27,391 nucleotides of DNA. Origin: Fragilaria radians (taxonomy: Eukaryota; Bacillariophyta; Fragilariophyceae; Fragilariales; Fragilariaceae). A model generated the notes under the pieces. The model searched no databases and was not told where the DNA came from. It saw nothing but the letters and a program-made list of their open reading frames with translations. Shown in pieces: positions 1-9,702 of this stretch. The DNA lies in NCBI GenBank assembly GCA_900642245.1, contig CAAAJI010000508.1, positions 8,802 through 36,192 of the forward strand, in the 5' to 3' direction. Each line of letters begins with the position of its first letter. Position 1 is the first letter of the stretch. The position numbers were made by a program, and so were the translations under genes.

Positions 1-743
1 GATAGATTCCTGTTTGTTACTTAGGAATCTGTAATAGATATTTCTACCGCATTGATATGACGGTCCAGAAAAGTATTGAATGATCTTCTTCATCTACAAG
101 CAATATTAAGCATCACTAAATTCATGTAAGACTAAGTCTTACATGAATTTATGGAAAGTATAGAAATAATGGTTACCTATGTATTTACCTATTCTAAATC
201 TAGATGAGTAAATATAAGGGTATAAGTTCTAGTATTATTTACTTTGTACTAACGATAACTTTGGACGTCTCCAGTATCGGTACACACACACATCTCTTAG
301 ACTTATTAATTTGTTATAGTATTATTAGACTGTATTGCTTACAACCTATAGTGTTGGGTATTATCTTAATGAACTTAACTCAAGGTATGTCAGTATGTCA
401 TTTAAATTGATGATAACTTGTAATATTGATTGAATTACAACTGAATTAGAGTTGAGATAGTCACAGCACTGGAAACTCCCTATATCCATTATTTGCTTAT
501 CTCATGCTACATAGTTTGAACTTCTGATTCTTATGAAACGTATTTGACAATATGACAACAAGAAGCAACTCAATTTTATGGAAATATGACAATTTCTAAT
601 TGCTACCAAGATAGCTGCAATACCATACTATAAGACACATAAATTAAACAATATTGTTGTAAAATAGATTATAGCCTTATCAGATCTGCTGCAAATACCA
701 CCGCTGAATTTGGAAACGTGTGTCGATGATCAAGTGACAAGCG
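1..743. other. AT-rich stretch without a recognisable gene
   Basis: The only open frame here is a short hydrophobic one of 68 codons (204-410) that resembles nothing I know and has the composition expected of AT-rich noncoding DNA. The single structured element is the palindrome at 118-150. The right end may be the decayed body of the gene fragment that continues at 744. Confidence 0.5.
118..150. repeat. Near-perfect 33-nt palindrome
   Basis: Two 16-nt arms (118-133 and 135-150) are exact reverse complements around a single central A at 134. The arms begin AAATTCATGTAAG and end CTTACATGAATTT. A single strand would fold into a tight hairpin, although with this loop cruciform or dimer-binding use is as likely as an RNA hairpin. 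There is no T-run of the kind expected of a terminator, and no adjacent gene gives it a role. Confidence 0.85.
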
Positions 744-1016
744 ATGTCATGCAAAAGCAACTCAAATACAATCACTTTGGATAGTATTACTCATCACCTC
801 TCCATTTCCCCTGAGAAATTTGAGTGTGTATTCGTGATGACTATCTGGGAAAAATACATGAATGATTTTAATTTCTGCGAAGTCCATAAATTTGTCAACT
901 TAATCCATGACGTGACATCATGGAACAAAGGTATTTACCAACATTTTGTCCATACCAAGGTATTGCCTGTAGGGCATCAAGCTAATGACCAAAGTTATAA
1001 TAATTGTTCTGATTAA
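744..1016 (+). pseudogene. Possible 3' fragment of an upstream copy of the NTPase gene family
   Basis: This is an open frame of 90 codons of unrecognised sequence. Its last roughly 20 codons (953-1010, reading TKVLPVGHQAND) lie in a block that recurs at 1070-1110, and in part at 12122-12140, just in front of the 5' region of each NTPase-like copy. The simplest reading is a tandem gene array in which each unit ends with this coding block and the next unit follows. That would make this the C-terminal end of a preceding member. The fragment shows no catalytic motif and its 5' side is not recognisable, so it could also be a chance open frame. Confidence 0.3.
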
Positions 1017-1158
1017 CGTCCATACAAGTAATACTCTGCGTGTATTAGTGATATTTAATTTTTGTTGATACCAAGGTATTGCGTGTAGAGCATCAAGCTA
1101 ATGACTAGAACTATGAACGATTGTTATGAGTAGCAATACAAGTAACACTCTGTGTAAC
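953..1158 (+). repeat. Direct repeat of about 90 bp, offset 117 bp
   Basis: Positions 953-1040 and 1070-1158 share TACCAAGGTATTG, GCATCAAGCTAATGAC, then ATACAAGTAA.ACTCTG with scattered substitutions. A third version starts at 12122. The second copy runs into the block that precedes the NTPase-like pseudogene. It looks like a local duplication of the spacer between two gene copies. Confidence 0.7.
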
Positions 1159-1390
1159 AATTAAATAGGGAAGGACTGCATATACGCTATCTTTGGAATG
1201 CCGTATAGCGTAGACATATGACTTGCAGAGAGCTGATACAACGCATAACAATCTGGAATCATTTCTTTTTGAATATGAATCGGATTCCTTCATTCAGAGC
1301 ATATTGGTAGAAGGAATGCTGTAGCAGGATGAAAATGGATCCTCCCAAGAACCAATAATACCAATGTTTATGTTCCTAATCTACATTTTA
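1085..1390 (+). repeat. Dispersed repeat, copy 1 (5' region of NTPase-like gene)
   Basis: This segment aligns over about 300 bp with 12127-12432. It shares the spacer (ACAAGTAACACTCTG, TAGGGAAGGACT, ATATACGCT), the putative start region and the first 55-60 codons. This copy has lost the ATG (TTG at 1223), has a one-base deletion after the ATTCAG near 1297, and has a TGA where copy 2 has CGG in the codon before the lysine-tryptophan pair. It is therefore the more decayed of the two copies. The conserved part includes noncoding DNA upstream of the start, so whole genomic units were duplicated rather than processed mRNA. Confidence 0.8.
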
Positions 1391-3055
1391 TGGTTGACTA
1401 TACCAAAACAAGTTTCAAACTGGAGAATGATTTGTCGCCTAGCCCAAATAGATTAAGTGTTGAAAAGCATGGCAAGATTACCTACAACTATTTCCGCGCA
1501 TTGCTAACTTATCCCAAAATATTTAGCAAACCAAAGCGTCACTGGCGACAGCAGTTAGAGCCATGTTGCCGTCATTGATATTGTGTGTATGGGCATTGAC
1601 AACTATGTTGATTACTTAACTCTGCTTGTGGTTGGGACATGCAAATTTAAGCTGCTCTAGCAGTGAGCAATATAACTTCTTCCTGGTCTTACAATCTGCT
1701 ATTCCATTCATCTTTCAATGCTATTTACTGAACGCTCAGCCCATCTCATGAGATGTTGGTAGGCCATGAATGCATCACCTCCTTAATTCTTGTCAATTCA
1801 TTTCTCTCTATTCAGCTATTTTCCACCATTGTATGCTAGAAACCTGTCAGAAGTTTGATGACTACATCTCTGCTGATCTCCTACACTGCGCGCAAGATAC
1901 TGAATTGGAAAATTATCCTAGACCGTTATCAATCCTCTCTGGTCCTCGCCAATTTGGCAAAACAACAATTGCTCATTGACTTTCAGAAGAGACCATGCGG
2001 TGTGAAACCATTTATGTTATCTTTCTTCATTTATCAAAGTCTCACGTTTGCACAGAAAATTCATTTTGGAATGCACTTGGTCAGCTCCTTGATGCAAAAA
2101 AGAGGGATGTATCAAGTGAGGAAGAATTTGTGAAAGCGATTCCTCCCAACAGAAAAGTCTATCTTTTCCTTGACAATATGGACGCGCTTCTGAAAAACAA
2201 GAGTCTAGCCAAACACTTTGTTGACACTCTAATATGTTGGCAGACAGCTCCCTTCTTTTATGGCTTCCTTGGGATTGGATCATATGAACTGGTGGATCTA
2301 CAAAGACAATACAAAGGAGACAATAGGATTAGTCCATTTAATCTCATGAAGGAAAAACCTTTTACGACAAAACAAATGATTGCTTTCTTTGATATTATCA
2401 TGCCTTCATATCCGTTTGATACATCAATGATTGAGATCATGACATATTCTTACGGAGTGCCTGGGATTTTTGGCTCATTGATTTGATTTACAATTGATTT
2501 TCAAAAGTTTGATTTCAAAGCCCAAGCTTGGCATAGTTGTTTCAACTCTCAACTCTTTACAATGTCTTTGACAATTTGCAATGCATCTTACAATGAGATT
2601 CAAGAGGAACTACAAAGACTGAATGACTCGGATTGGGAAGCACTTAACTTTGTGATTTTGCACAGATGCAAGCCATCAAATAGTCAACGAAATTAACTGA
2701 ATTTTGAAAGATTGGTAGATATGGGTGTGGTCAAGGAAAAGGCAAATGGTCAATTGTGCTTCTCTTCAATGGTCATGGAAAAGATTTGCCTGGAGGCGCA
2801 ATCTGTTTGAAAGATGATTCAGGATGAACCTTTTGAGTTTCTGGCCTTATCAATTAGCTGGATGCATCCAGATGTTATTGGTCATGTGCTGGTTGCAAAC
2901 CGATGTTCCCCTAGTGAAGCTGCTTTTCAATTTGAGCTCTATGCAGCATGCGTAGTGTCTTAAAGAAATAGAGAATCAACTTCAAGGTCCTTGCTGAAGC
3001 TCAACTTCTAGGTGACAAACGAAGACTTAACATCATAATCAGTAACAATGGATGC
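1223..3055 (+). pseudogene. Crinkler/CR-like P-loop NTPase, decayed
   Basis: One reading frame is followed from 1770 to 2963 despite in-frame stops at 1977 (TGA), 2484 (TGA), 2694 (TAA), 2808 (TGA) and 2961 (TAA). A Walker A motif GPRQFGKTT is at 1941-1967. A Walker B stretch KVYLFLDNMDAL is at 2154-2189. A sensor-like segment GFLGIGSYEL follows near 2262-2291, then SPFN with a G-x-PG-like helix pair (GVPGIFG) before 2484. This order matches my recollection of the NTPase domain of Crinkler/CR-type proteins of oomycetes and glomeromycete fungi. In those proteins a PD-(D/E)XK nuclease-like domain follows; here SPSEAAFQFELY and, after a frameshift, RRLNIIISN could be its beginning. The coding signal stops at about 3055, where copia element A begins. 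The 5' part (1223-1578) is conserved with a second copy at 12255. The region 1580-1770 holds no clear coding. The family call is from motifs only; a generic AAA ATPase is the alternative. Confidence 0.55.
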
Positions 3056-4840
3056 GGTAAGAGTTTGTGATAGGCTGGAGGATGATGTTTGGAAAATAAT
3101 TGGCACTGGTGGTTCTCAGGGGGGACCAGTAGAGGTTGAATTGCTTCTGAGCAATGTCATCTTTGAGCCAGTGATAACGCATGTCAAAGGCTTTAGATTT
3201 TTTCACGCAGACTTGAGCATGGAGAATGCCGTGAGCAGTTGAATTTTTGGTTTCAAGCAGAGTAGCAGGTTGCGGATGGCCCATTTCAATGAGAGCAGTG
3301 CACCTGGGAATTGCCTCTTGGGCATTGAGAATGAGGATGCCAGTTTCAGCTTCAGAAGCAGAGGCAGCAACGGTGCGTATAGTTTTGCAAGGAACATGGA
3401 CGGCGCTGTTGAGCTTGGGATTCAGAGGCGAGGTTGCACTGGGGAGATCAGTCAAGAAAAAATGACCAGCAGCACGACTGCGGGCATTCGAGAAAACAAG
3501 ATAGGCAGCATTGGAACAGACAGCTAGTACCATGTTGCTGGCATGATAACCAATGGTGGCATTGGGATGTGTGGAGAGATAGTCAAGGAGCATGTTGCAG
3601 GCCTTCTGGGTATGTTGGAGATTTCATTGAGCGCAACAATAAAAGTGGGATTGTAGCCCCATAAATAATAGAAGAAGACACTGGAGATGTGTTGGACACA
3701 TTTGATACCAAGGTTGTTGAGGAGAGGAGAGAGATTGGAGTTGGCCAGTTGAACTTTTTGGCTGTACACAGGGGCGGTCCAGCAATGTGGGAAATGCTGG
3801 GGGCGAGCTGGGGGCGAGCTGGGGAGGGATGATGCAAAGTGAGAAGCGCTTTGGGGACATAGCCCGGCATGGAGATGTCAACATGGCCAGCAGCAGAATT
3901 CCAGGCAATTTTGAGCCCAAGGTAGCTGGACCAGGTCCAGTCCTTGGTGAGTGCATACTTGGTGGAAGGAGCATCAAAGAGGTGATCAGGATAGGGTTGA
4001 GAGAAGAATTTGATGCCAAAATCATCGACGGCAAGGGTAAATGTTGTGCATTGATCAGTGTGGCGCCAGAGACCAGGGGTTTGGGCAACCAGGAAGTATC
4101 CGTAAGGGGCGAGGTGCGCTTTGAGTTTGTTGTATGCAAGGATGGCAGTGTCTTTGAGGCCATACATGCCTTTGAGGATCTCAAGGTAGACAAAACCTTT
4201 GATGTCAAAGTGCTTGTCAGTGAGATTGTACTCGTCAATGATTTCCTGGGGAACAAGCGGCGGTGGATGTGTATGTATTGGAAAGCGAACATGTTAAAGG
4301 CAAGGAAAAAATCCTTCAAGTCACCAGTGCAGTAACAGGCACCAAGATGGGCATCGGAAATGACACTATTAAGATGGAGTTTGGTGTCAACAATGCCAAC
4401 CGCGGGAGAACGGACATCTTGATATGCGTCAAGACAATCACCACCAAGCATCATGCGGATTTGGAAGACCTCAGCTCTGCTGGGTCACATTGTGCAGACA
4501 AAGTTGGCGTAAGTTTCCTTGTGGTCAGCGGGGACTTGATGAGGGAAAATGAGCACAATGGTGTTGTTGCCAAGAATGGTATCCTTGACCAAGCAAGATT
4601 TGTGGAGACCTTGAGTGCATTGTCCCCACTTGTTTGACAGGGATTTGAGCCAGATGGTAGAGTTGGGACCATGGAGAAGGGAGTCCATGTTTTTGGCCTT
4701 ACCGGTGACGGCATAGTACATCTTGCTGGCAATGGTAGGGTCATGGTGGATGGACTGGACAAGATGGATACACATGTGAGTCCAAGGATCAAAGCAGAGG
4801 CAAGTGAGGCAAGTGTAAGGACTCTTGCGGACGATGGCTA
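3040..4840 (-). pseudogene. Copia A pol: reverse transcriptase and RNase H
   Basis: The coding signal is spread over shifted frames. The connector and start of reverse transcriptase (NTIVLIFPHQVPAD, 4485-4775) are followed by GGDCLDAYQDVRSPA and the first catalytic-aspartate strand GDLKDFFL (about 4320-4445). A shift near 4250 leads to the fingers/palm segment GMYGLKD from about 4167, and then LAVDDFGIKF, which keeps the catalytic DD pair. The connection domain has SYLGLKI and VDISMPGYVPKAL. After further shifts near 3750 and 3590 the RNase H domain begins at YHASNMVLAV and carries ASASEAETG; it reaches the terminal SKHHP-type segment only after another one-base shift near 3085. At least four frame breaks mean no functional polyprotein. 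Products would have copied element RNA and degraded the template strand. Confidence 0.85.
4836..4840. repeat. Target-site duplication GGCTA, left copy (element B)
   Basis: GGCTA directly precedes the left LTR of B and recurs at 9903-9907 directly after the right LTR. The copia A reading frame is continuous across the site when B and one GGCTA are left out, which confirms it as a real integration scar. Confidence 0.92.
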
Positions 4841-5040
4841 TGCCTCACAGCGCTTTAGCTTAAGATGTTAGAGATGTCTAACAAAGGGTTCCTTATCAGG
4901 TGATTAAACTACTTGTTTCCTAAGCTTGAGTCAGACTCAAGGAATGAAGAAGATCTGATTCAGACAGATCATTAGTAACGAACAACTAAACTAAAACTAA
5001 TGCAATTTCCAAGTAATACCGTAAGGAGTACCGTACAGCA
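4841..5040 (-). repeat. LTR of element B (3' LTR)
   Basis: Begins TGCCTCACAGCG and ends CCGTACAGCA on the plus strand, and is about 95% identical to 9703-9902. It contains two perfect inverted repeats: CTTGAGT/ACTCAAG at 4925-4941 and GATCTG/CAGATC at 4952-4970. Both are retained in the other LTR. Confidence 0.92.
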
Positions 5041-5051
5041 CTCACTTCCCT
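5041..5051 (-). other. Polypurine tract of element B
   Basis: On the minus strand, AGGGAAGTGAG lies immediately before the LTR at 5040. This is the position and composition expected for the plus-strand primer of an LTR element, and it independently fixes the minus orientation of B. Confidence 0.6.
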
Positions 5052-5841
5052 AATTGGAGCATGGAGATGCAGGATGAAGACGACAGATATTAATCCGCTC
5101 ACAAATTGTCGGAGTGCGTTGAATTGTAACTGTCCCATTAGAATGAATGGCAGTAATTAAGAATGGACCCTGTAGAGGATTCAATTTTTGTTCCACATGA
5201 GATTTATGAAGGTAGACTGAGTCTCCAAGTTTATAAATGTGAGGAGTGCAAGATTTGTTTTCATTGGTGTTGTTACAACAAATTTGCGCAAGACGTTGAG
5301 ATTTGAGTGCGTCCCAATTAGCCAGATAGATGGCATTGACAATCATGTCCCTTCCAAAAGCCAATTGACTGGGAGAGGCGGCAATGGATGAGTGATACGT
5401 GGCTCGCAATCCAAAAGTAACGTTTTGTAGAATGGCATTTGCGGAAGTGTCATCATAAGGACGTTTGTGTAATTCCATAGAACAAATAGAATCTCCAACA
5501 ACTTGGTGTATACGTTCAACAAATGAGTTGGTTTGTGGATTCTTAACAGTTGATTGTTTAACTTTAATCCCATAGCTGTGTAGAAGTTCGAGGAATTCAG
5601 AAGAGAATTCAGAACCATTGTCAAAAATGGCAACAGTAGGACGGGGATAGCGGCATAGCCAATTCTGGTCAACCAACATGGAAATATCTTCAGCCCTCTT
5701 GGTGGTATATGGACATAACTCAGTCCAGCGTGTGGCAACATCAATGATTGAAAGACCTTGAATTTGATGTGAGACATTGTTGATATCAGTGAAAGACCAG
5801 GGACCAAAGAGATTCACAAAAGGACCTGAAAATCTGTACAA
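5050..5841 (-). CDS. Gypsy element B integrase, core and C-terminal part (5'-truncated)
   Basis: The frame encodes the catalytic core of a Ty3/gypsy integrase, which inserts element DNA into the chromosome. VNLFGPWSF carries the usual start of the core. The D,D,E signature is visible as an aspartate in IIDVATRW (in some relatives the catalytic Asp is instead the one preceding GPW, here replaced by N), then IFDNGSEF and the glutamate of NPQTNSFVERIHQ. The GLRATYHSSIAASPSQLAFGRD block and a C-terminal LQGPFLITAIHSNGTVTIQR segment, the chromodomain-free gypsy GPF/Y-like module, follow. The zinc-binding HHCC part that should precede it is lost at the junction with element C, at about 5842. The open frame has no natural ATG at its 5' end. 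It stops seven codons before the polypurine tract, as a pol end should. Confidence 0.85.
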   Translation of the reverse strand: MYRFSGPFVNLFGPWSFTDINNVSHQIQGLSIIDVATRWTELCPYTTKRAEDISMLVDQNWLCRYPRPTVAIFDNGSEFSSEFLELLHSYGIKVKQSTVKNPQTNSFVERIHQVVGDSICSMELHKRPYDDTSANAILQNVTFGLRATYHSSIAASPSQLAFGRDMIVNAIYLANWDALKSQRLAQICCNNTNENKSCTPHIYKLGDSVYLHKSHVEQKLNPLQGPFLITAIHSNGTVTIQRTPTICERINICRLHPASPCSN

Positions 5842-5847
5842 TTACAA

Positions 5848-7547
5848 GCCAAAATACCTAACTCAACAGACATGACAGTAGATGAAAACAAGAGTTATTT
5901 TACTGATAGACAAGTTGAGAGAGCAAAGAAAGCTTGTACATTACTACATACATTGGGATGTCCTACAATTCAAGATCTTAAGGCCATAATTCGGATGAAT
6001 ACTATTGCTAACTGTCCTGTAGCTATCCCTGATGTGGATTTAGCAGAGAAGATCTTTGGAAAAGACATTGCCAGCTTGAAAGGAAAAACTACGCGAAACA
6101 AACCTACCCCTGTTGTACATGACATTGTGGAAATACCTTCAGAACTCATGAATGCTCAGAGAAATGCTGATTTATGCTTTGATACTATCTTCATCAATGG
6201 AATGCCATTCCTATCAACAATTTCAAAGAGGATTAAATACCGAACCATTGAGTGGGTACCAGAGAAGTCAATGGATGCTTACAAGAATGCTTTAAGAAAC
6301 ATCATTCGTATTTATACCAGCGCAGGATTTCAGGTTTCAACACTATCATGTGATCGCGAATATGCTCCATTAATCAATGTGAATTTCACATCGCTCCACA
6401 TTTTTCCAGCGCACAGGAGCATGTGCCAGAAGCAGAAAGGAATAATTGAGTCATTAAAGAAAGGATGCGAGCTGCATTTCACAGTCTACCATTCAAGGCC
6501 ATTCCCTGCATCATGATTAAATATCTTGTGATGGAATGTACAAAAAAGTTAAACTTTTTCCCGCCAAAAGGAGGCATATCCAAATACTACAGCCCAAGAG
6601 AGATCCCGCATCATCAGAAGCTAGATTACAATAAGCATTGCGTTATTCTGCAATTCAGCTATGTACAAGCTCATGATGAACCCAACCCAACAAACAGTCA
6701 AGCACCAAGATCAATTGACTGCATGTATCTTCGACCACTATTAAATGCACAAGGGGGTCACGAATTATTACATTTAACAACAGGAAGAGTTATAACTCGA
6801 CGTAAAGTGACTGTAATTCCCATGCCAACAACCGTGATTAAAGTTGTGGAAGCCATGGCAACATCAGATGGTATTAAAAGTCTACAACTCAAGACAAAAT
6901 CTGGGAGCCTACTATATGATTCTACTTGGATTGCAGGAGTGGATTTCATAGAAGATAAAGAACAAGAAGAATACCATTATCAGGAGAATGATGAAGATGC
7001 ATCAGAAACATGTGATGACATAGATCCCAACAATCTAGCAGAAGTATTGCAAGAATATTCAATCCAAGCAAAACTCCCAAGCAACAATTATCCAACAGAG
7101 CAACATAAAGACTCTGACGCCTTCATTGAAGAAGAGGATGATGAGGATGAGGATGAGGATGCAATTATGGATGAAGCCACTGAAGAGGAATCAACTCAAC
7201 TTTGCAGATCTACAAGGACAGCAAAGTCAACAGAAAGATACCAAGCATTTAAGGAACAAGGATATAGTCAGATTATCCAACCCTTTTCAAGCAATGTATT
7301 AGAAGACTACACAGAAGAAGAATCTAAAGTCTTAGCCACTATAATTTGTCAATTCAAAGAGAGAATGGATACATCAACAATCCAGCAAGGAAATCAATTT
7401 GTGGTTACATACAGTTTGAAGAAAGGTATTCAAGAATTTGGAATTAAAGGAAGAAACTCCGTACTCAAGGAGATGCAACAACTGCATGATAGAGAATGTT
7501 TCAAGCCCACTGCAATTGAAACACTTACACAAATTGAAAGAAAGTGA
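5848..7547 (+). pseudogene. Copia C integrase region and linker
   Basis: An ATG at 5872 opens the frame, but the homologous region seems to extend further left, so this is probably an internal methionine. The pre-integrase segment (YFTDRQVERAKKA, IPDVDLAEKIFGKDI, LKGKTTRNKPTPVV) belongs to a copia subfamily I recognise from diatoms and other algae. The core has LCFDTIFINGMPFL and later an aspartate in LSCDREY. The frame shifts at about 6480, continuing as LPFKAIP and then the SPREI, LDYNKHC and SYVQAHDEPNPTN blocks that end the integrase. A very acidic linker follows (about 7120-7190). The frame ends at a TGA (7545-7547), but the homology goes straight on, so this stop is a lesion. Confidence 0.8.
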
Positions 7548-7550
7548 GCT

Positions 7551-9091
7551 TTGGAATCATTAATATTCCTTACAGAGAAAAAAGACAGCACTGTTAAGGC
7601 AAGGCATTGCGCAGATGGAAGCCCACAACGAGAGTGGATGAGCAGAGAAGATGTTTCCAGCCCAACGGTAAATACTGAGTCAACCTTATTGACAGCAGTG
7701 ATTGAGGCTGAAGAAGAGCATGCTGTAGCAACATGTGATATACCAAATGCCTTCATACATACACAAGTTGAAGAAAATGATCAAGATGGAAACAGAACAA
7801 TAATGAAAATCAGAGGTATACTGATTGATGTATTATGCAAAATGGATCCAGTTTATAGAGAACATGTTATAATTGAAAATAAGCAGAAGGTTCATATGTC
7901 CACATAACCCAGGCAATATATGGATTACTTGCTTCAGCCATGTTATTCTACAGAAGATTCACACAAGACCTCATTGGATACGGATTTATAATCAACCCAT
8001 ATGATCCATGTGTTGCAAACAAACAAGTGGAAGGAAAGCAGATGACTGTTTCCTGGCATGTTGATGACGTCAAAGTGAGTCATATCAACAGTAAACATGT
8101 GGATGACTTCATTACTTGGATAAAGCAAACATACGGAGCCATTGGAGATGTCAAGACTACAAGAGGAAAACTTCATGAGTATTTAGGAATGAAACTTGAC
8201 TATACTGTCAAAGGACAGGTCTCAATTGATATGGTGGATTATGTAAACAAGATGATAAATGACTTCCCAACAAAATACTTGATTGGTGCAAAAGTCACAT
8301 CACTCTGGAGTGAAAACCTATTTAAGGTAAATGAGTCAAGCCCAGGATTGACAAAAGAAATGGCAGAACAGTTCCATAAGACCACATCACAAGGATTATT
8401 TCTTTGCAAGAGAGGCAGACCTGATATAAGCCCTGACATAGCTTGTTTAACTACACGAGAAAAATTTTCTAATCAAGATGATTGGATGAAGCTCATCAGA
8501 ATGATGAAATTTCTGAAACAGACAACTAAAGACCAATTAACGCTGAGATCAGACGGGTCTAAGAGCCTAAAATGGCATGTGGATGCAGCATTTGCAGTTC
8601 ATCCAGACTTTAAAAGTCACGCAGGAGCAACAATGACAATGGGAGATGGAGCAATTACATCCGTCAGTCGAAAACAAAAGTTAAACACAAGGAGTTCTAC
8701 GGCAGCAGAAATTGTGGCAGTGGATGATGTAATAGGATCAGTATTATGGACCAGAAGATTTTTAGAAGCTCAAGGAAATGGTATAATGAAGAATGTTGTT
8801 TTCCAAGATAATCAGAGTGCAATACTACTTGAATCAAATGGAAGGAAAAGTGCCAGTAAATGTTCTTGTCACTTGAACATCAAATACTTCTTTGTAACCA
8901 AGCAGAAAGAGAAAGGCAACATAAGCATTGAGTTCTGTCCAACTGACAACATGATTGGTGACTACATGACAAAAGCACTACATGGAAAGAAATTTAAGAT
9001 GTTTCAAAAGGAAATAATGAATCTACCAATTGCTACACAATTCATGATGTATTCTTACATCTCAAGCATAGCATGCGAAAAAGGAAATTAA
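7551..9091 (+). pseudogene. Copia C reverse transcriptase and RNase H
   Basis: Directly after the TGA, ALESLIFLTEK starts the reverse transcriptase. The first catalytic aspartate is in VATCDIPNAFIHT (near 7733). A shift at about 7900-7940 breaks the frame, which then stays open for 383 codons. WHVDDVKVSH holds the catalytic DD pair (about 8058). MKLDYTVKG and LFLCKRGRPDISP are typical connection motifs. RNase H has WHVDAAFAVHPD, the glutamate in RSSTAAEIVAVDD and the aspartate in FQDNQSAILL. CPTDNMIGDYMTKALHGKKF ends the domain. All catalytic residues of the right half are kept, so this is the best-preserved pol piece in the left cluster, but it cannot be expressed as one polyprotein. Confidence 0.85.
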
Positions 9092-9171
9092 AATGAAAGA
9101 GCCAAGACTCAGTTTAAATTGATATATATGAAAGATAATGAATCAGTTGATCCAGTTGACAGACAGAAGTG

Positions 9172-9311
9172 TGTTAGGAATAAGGTTAATCTATTTGAGA
9201 ATTATATGAGTTCCGGGCCGGAGTCCTGAAGGATCACTTTTAGTTGATTGAGAGTACCACGACACAAGATAGATAGCATTAATCATTAGTTAGGATCACT
9301 TTATATCAACA
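9172..9311 (+). repeat. Candidate 3' LTR of element C
   Basis: The segment starts TGTTAGGAATAAGG and ends ATCAACA, giving TGTT...AACA terminal inverted bases typical of copia LTRs. A purine-rich run (AGACAGAAG) stands just before it, and the gag frame of B restarts right after it. There is no partner LTR in the window, so the boundaries are inferred. Confidence 0.45.
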
Positions 9312-9619
9312 TAATTAGCCACAATATCGAACCATTTTTTCTGAGCATCGTGCCCCATCATTGCCGAGATGAGACAAAATCTTTGAGAGCCTTCCGGCAA
9401 AGCCATTGTCTTAATGATGTAATCAAATGTGCTGAAGAATTCCAAGACATCCTTAACTTCAGTTGAGTTTAACTTGTTATATTCATGAGTGATTTTTTTA
9501 GAAGTAAGATTGCTGGGATCAAGAGGGATGTTGATGGAGACATATCTGTCTTTTCGTCGCATCGCATCCGGATCTTCTTTCTTTGGAAAGATTGATAAAG
9601 GACAGTTTGCGGAGCTCAT
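9312..9619 (-). pseudogene. Gypsy element B gag, N-terminal part
   Basis: An ATG at 9619, about 80 bases inside the upstream LTR, opens a frame beginning MSSANCPLSIFPKKEDPDAM and continuing with a helical segment (VKDVLEFFSTFDYIIKT, then QRFCLISAMMGHDAQKKWFDIV) that resembles the start of a gypsy-type gag capsid domain. The coding signal ends where element C begins. A few more codons to 9296 belong to the junction, not to gag. The identification rests on position between LTR and pol more than on sequence. Confidence 0.6.
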
Positions 9620-9702
9620 GATGAGAGTGATAAGGAGGTAAGTAATCTGCCAGGACAGAGAGACAAAACGGATTTAAATTGAGTTGAGGAGTAAATTTAC
9701 TG

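Larger units (their letters stand above)
5842..9311 (+). mobile_element. Ty1/copia element C, 5'-truncated, opposite in orientation to B
   Basis: Plus-strand copia pol starts abruptly at about 5842-5870, just upstream of the integrase region, so the 5' LTR, gag and protease are missing. It runs through integrase, an acidic linker, reverse transcriptase and RNase H to 9091. A candidate 3' LTR (TGTTAGG...ATCAACA, 9172-9311) follows, after which the gag of B resumes in frame. The most economical history is insertion of C into the gag of B followed by one deletion on its left side. Confidence 0.8.

Noticed and set aside
204..410. Hydrophobic 68-codon frame
   Set aside because: Leucine/isoleucine-rich translations are expected from AT-rich noncoding DNA. 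There is no other support.
953..1158. Repeat pair considered as a CRISPR-like or satellite array
   Set aside because: There are only two diverged units with no regular spacers, and they are explained as duplicated gene-spacer DNA.
1580..1769. Possible intron in the NTPase-like gene between the 5' part and the P-loop part
   Set aside because: GT and AG candidates exist, but none gives a convincing junction in a gene that is already decayed.
1770..2963. Possible TGA recoding, because three TGA codons interrupt the NTPase-like frame
   Set aside because: TAA codons interrupt the same frame too, and the GT15 gene ends naturally at TGA, so TGA is an ordinary stop here.
3787..4335. Plus-strand open frame of 182 codons, and others at 3048-3664 and 4263-4637
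   Set aside because: They lie antisense to copia A reverse transcriptase/RNase H, whose motifs are clear on the minus strand. They are shadows of GC-rich coding DNA.
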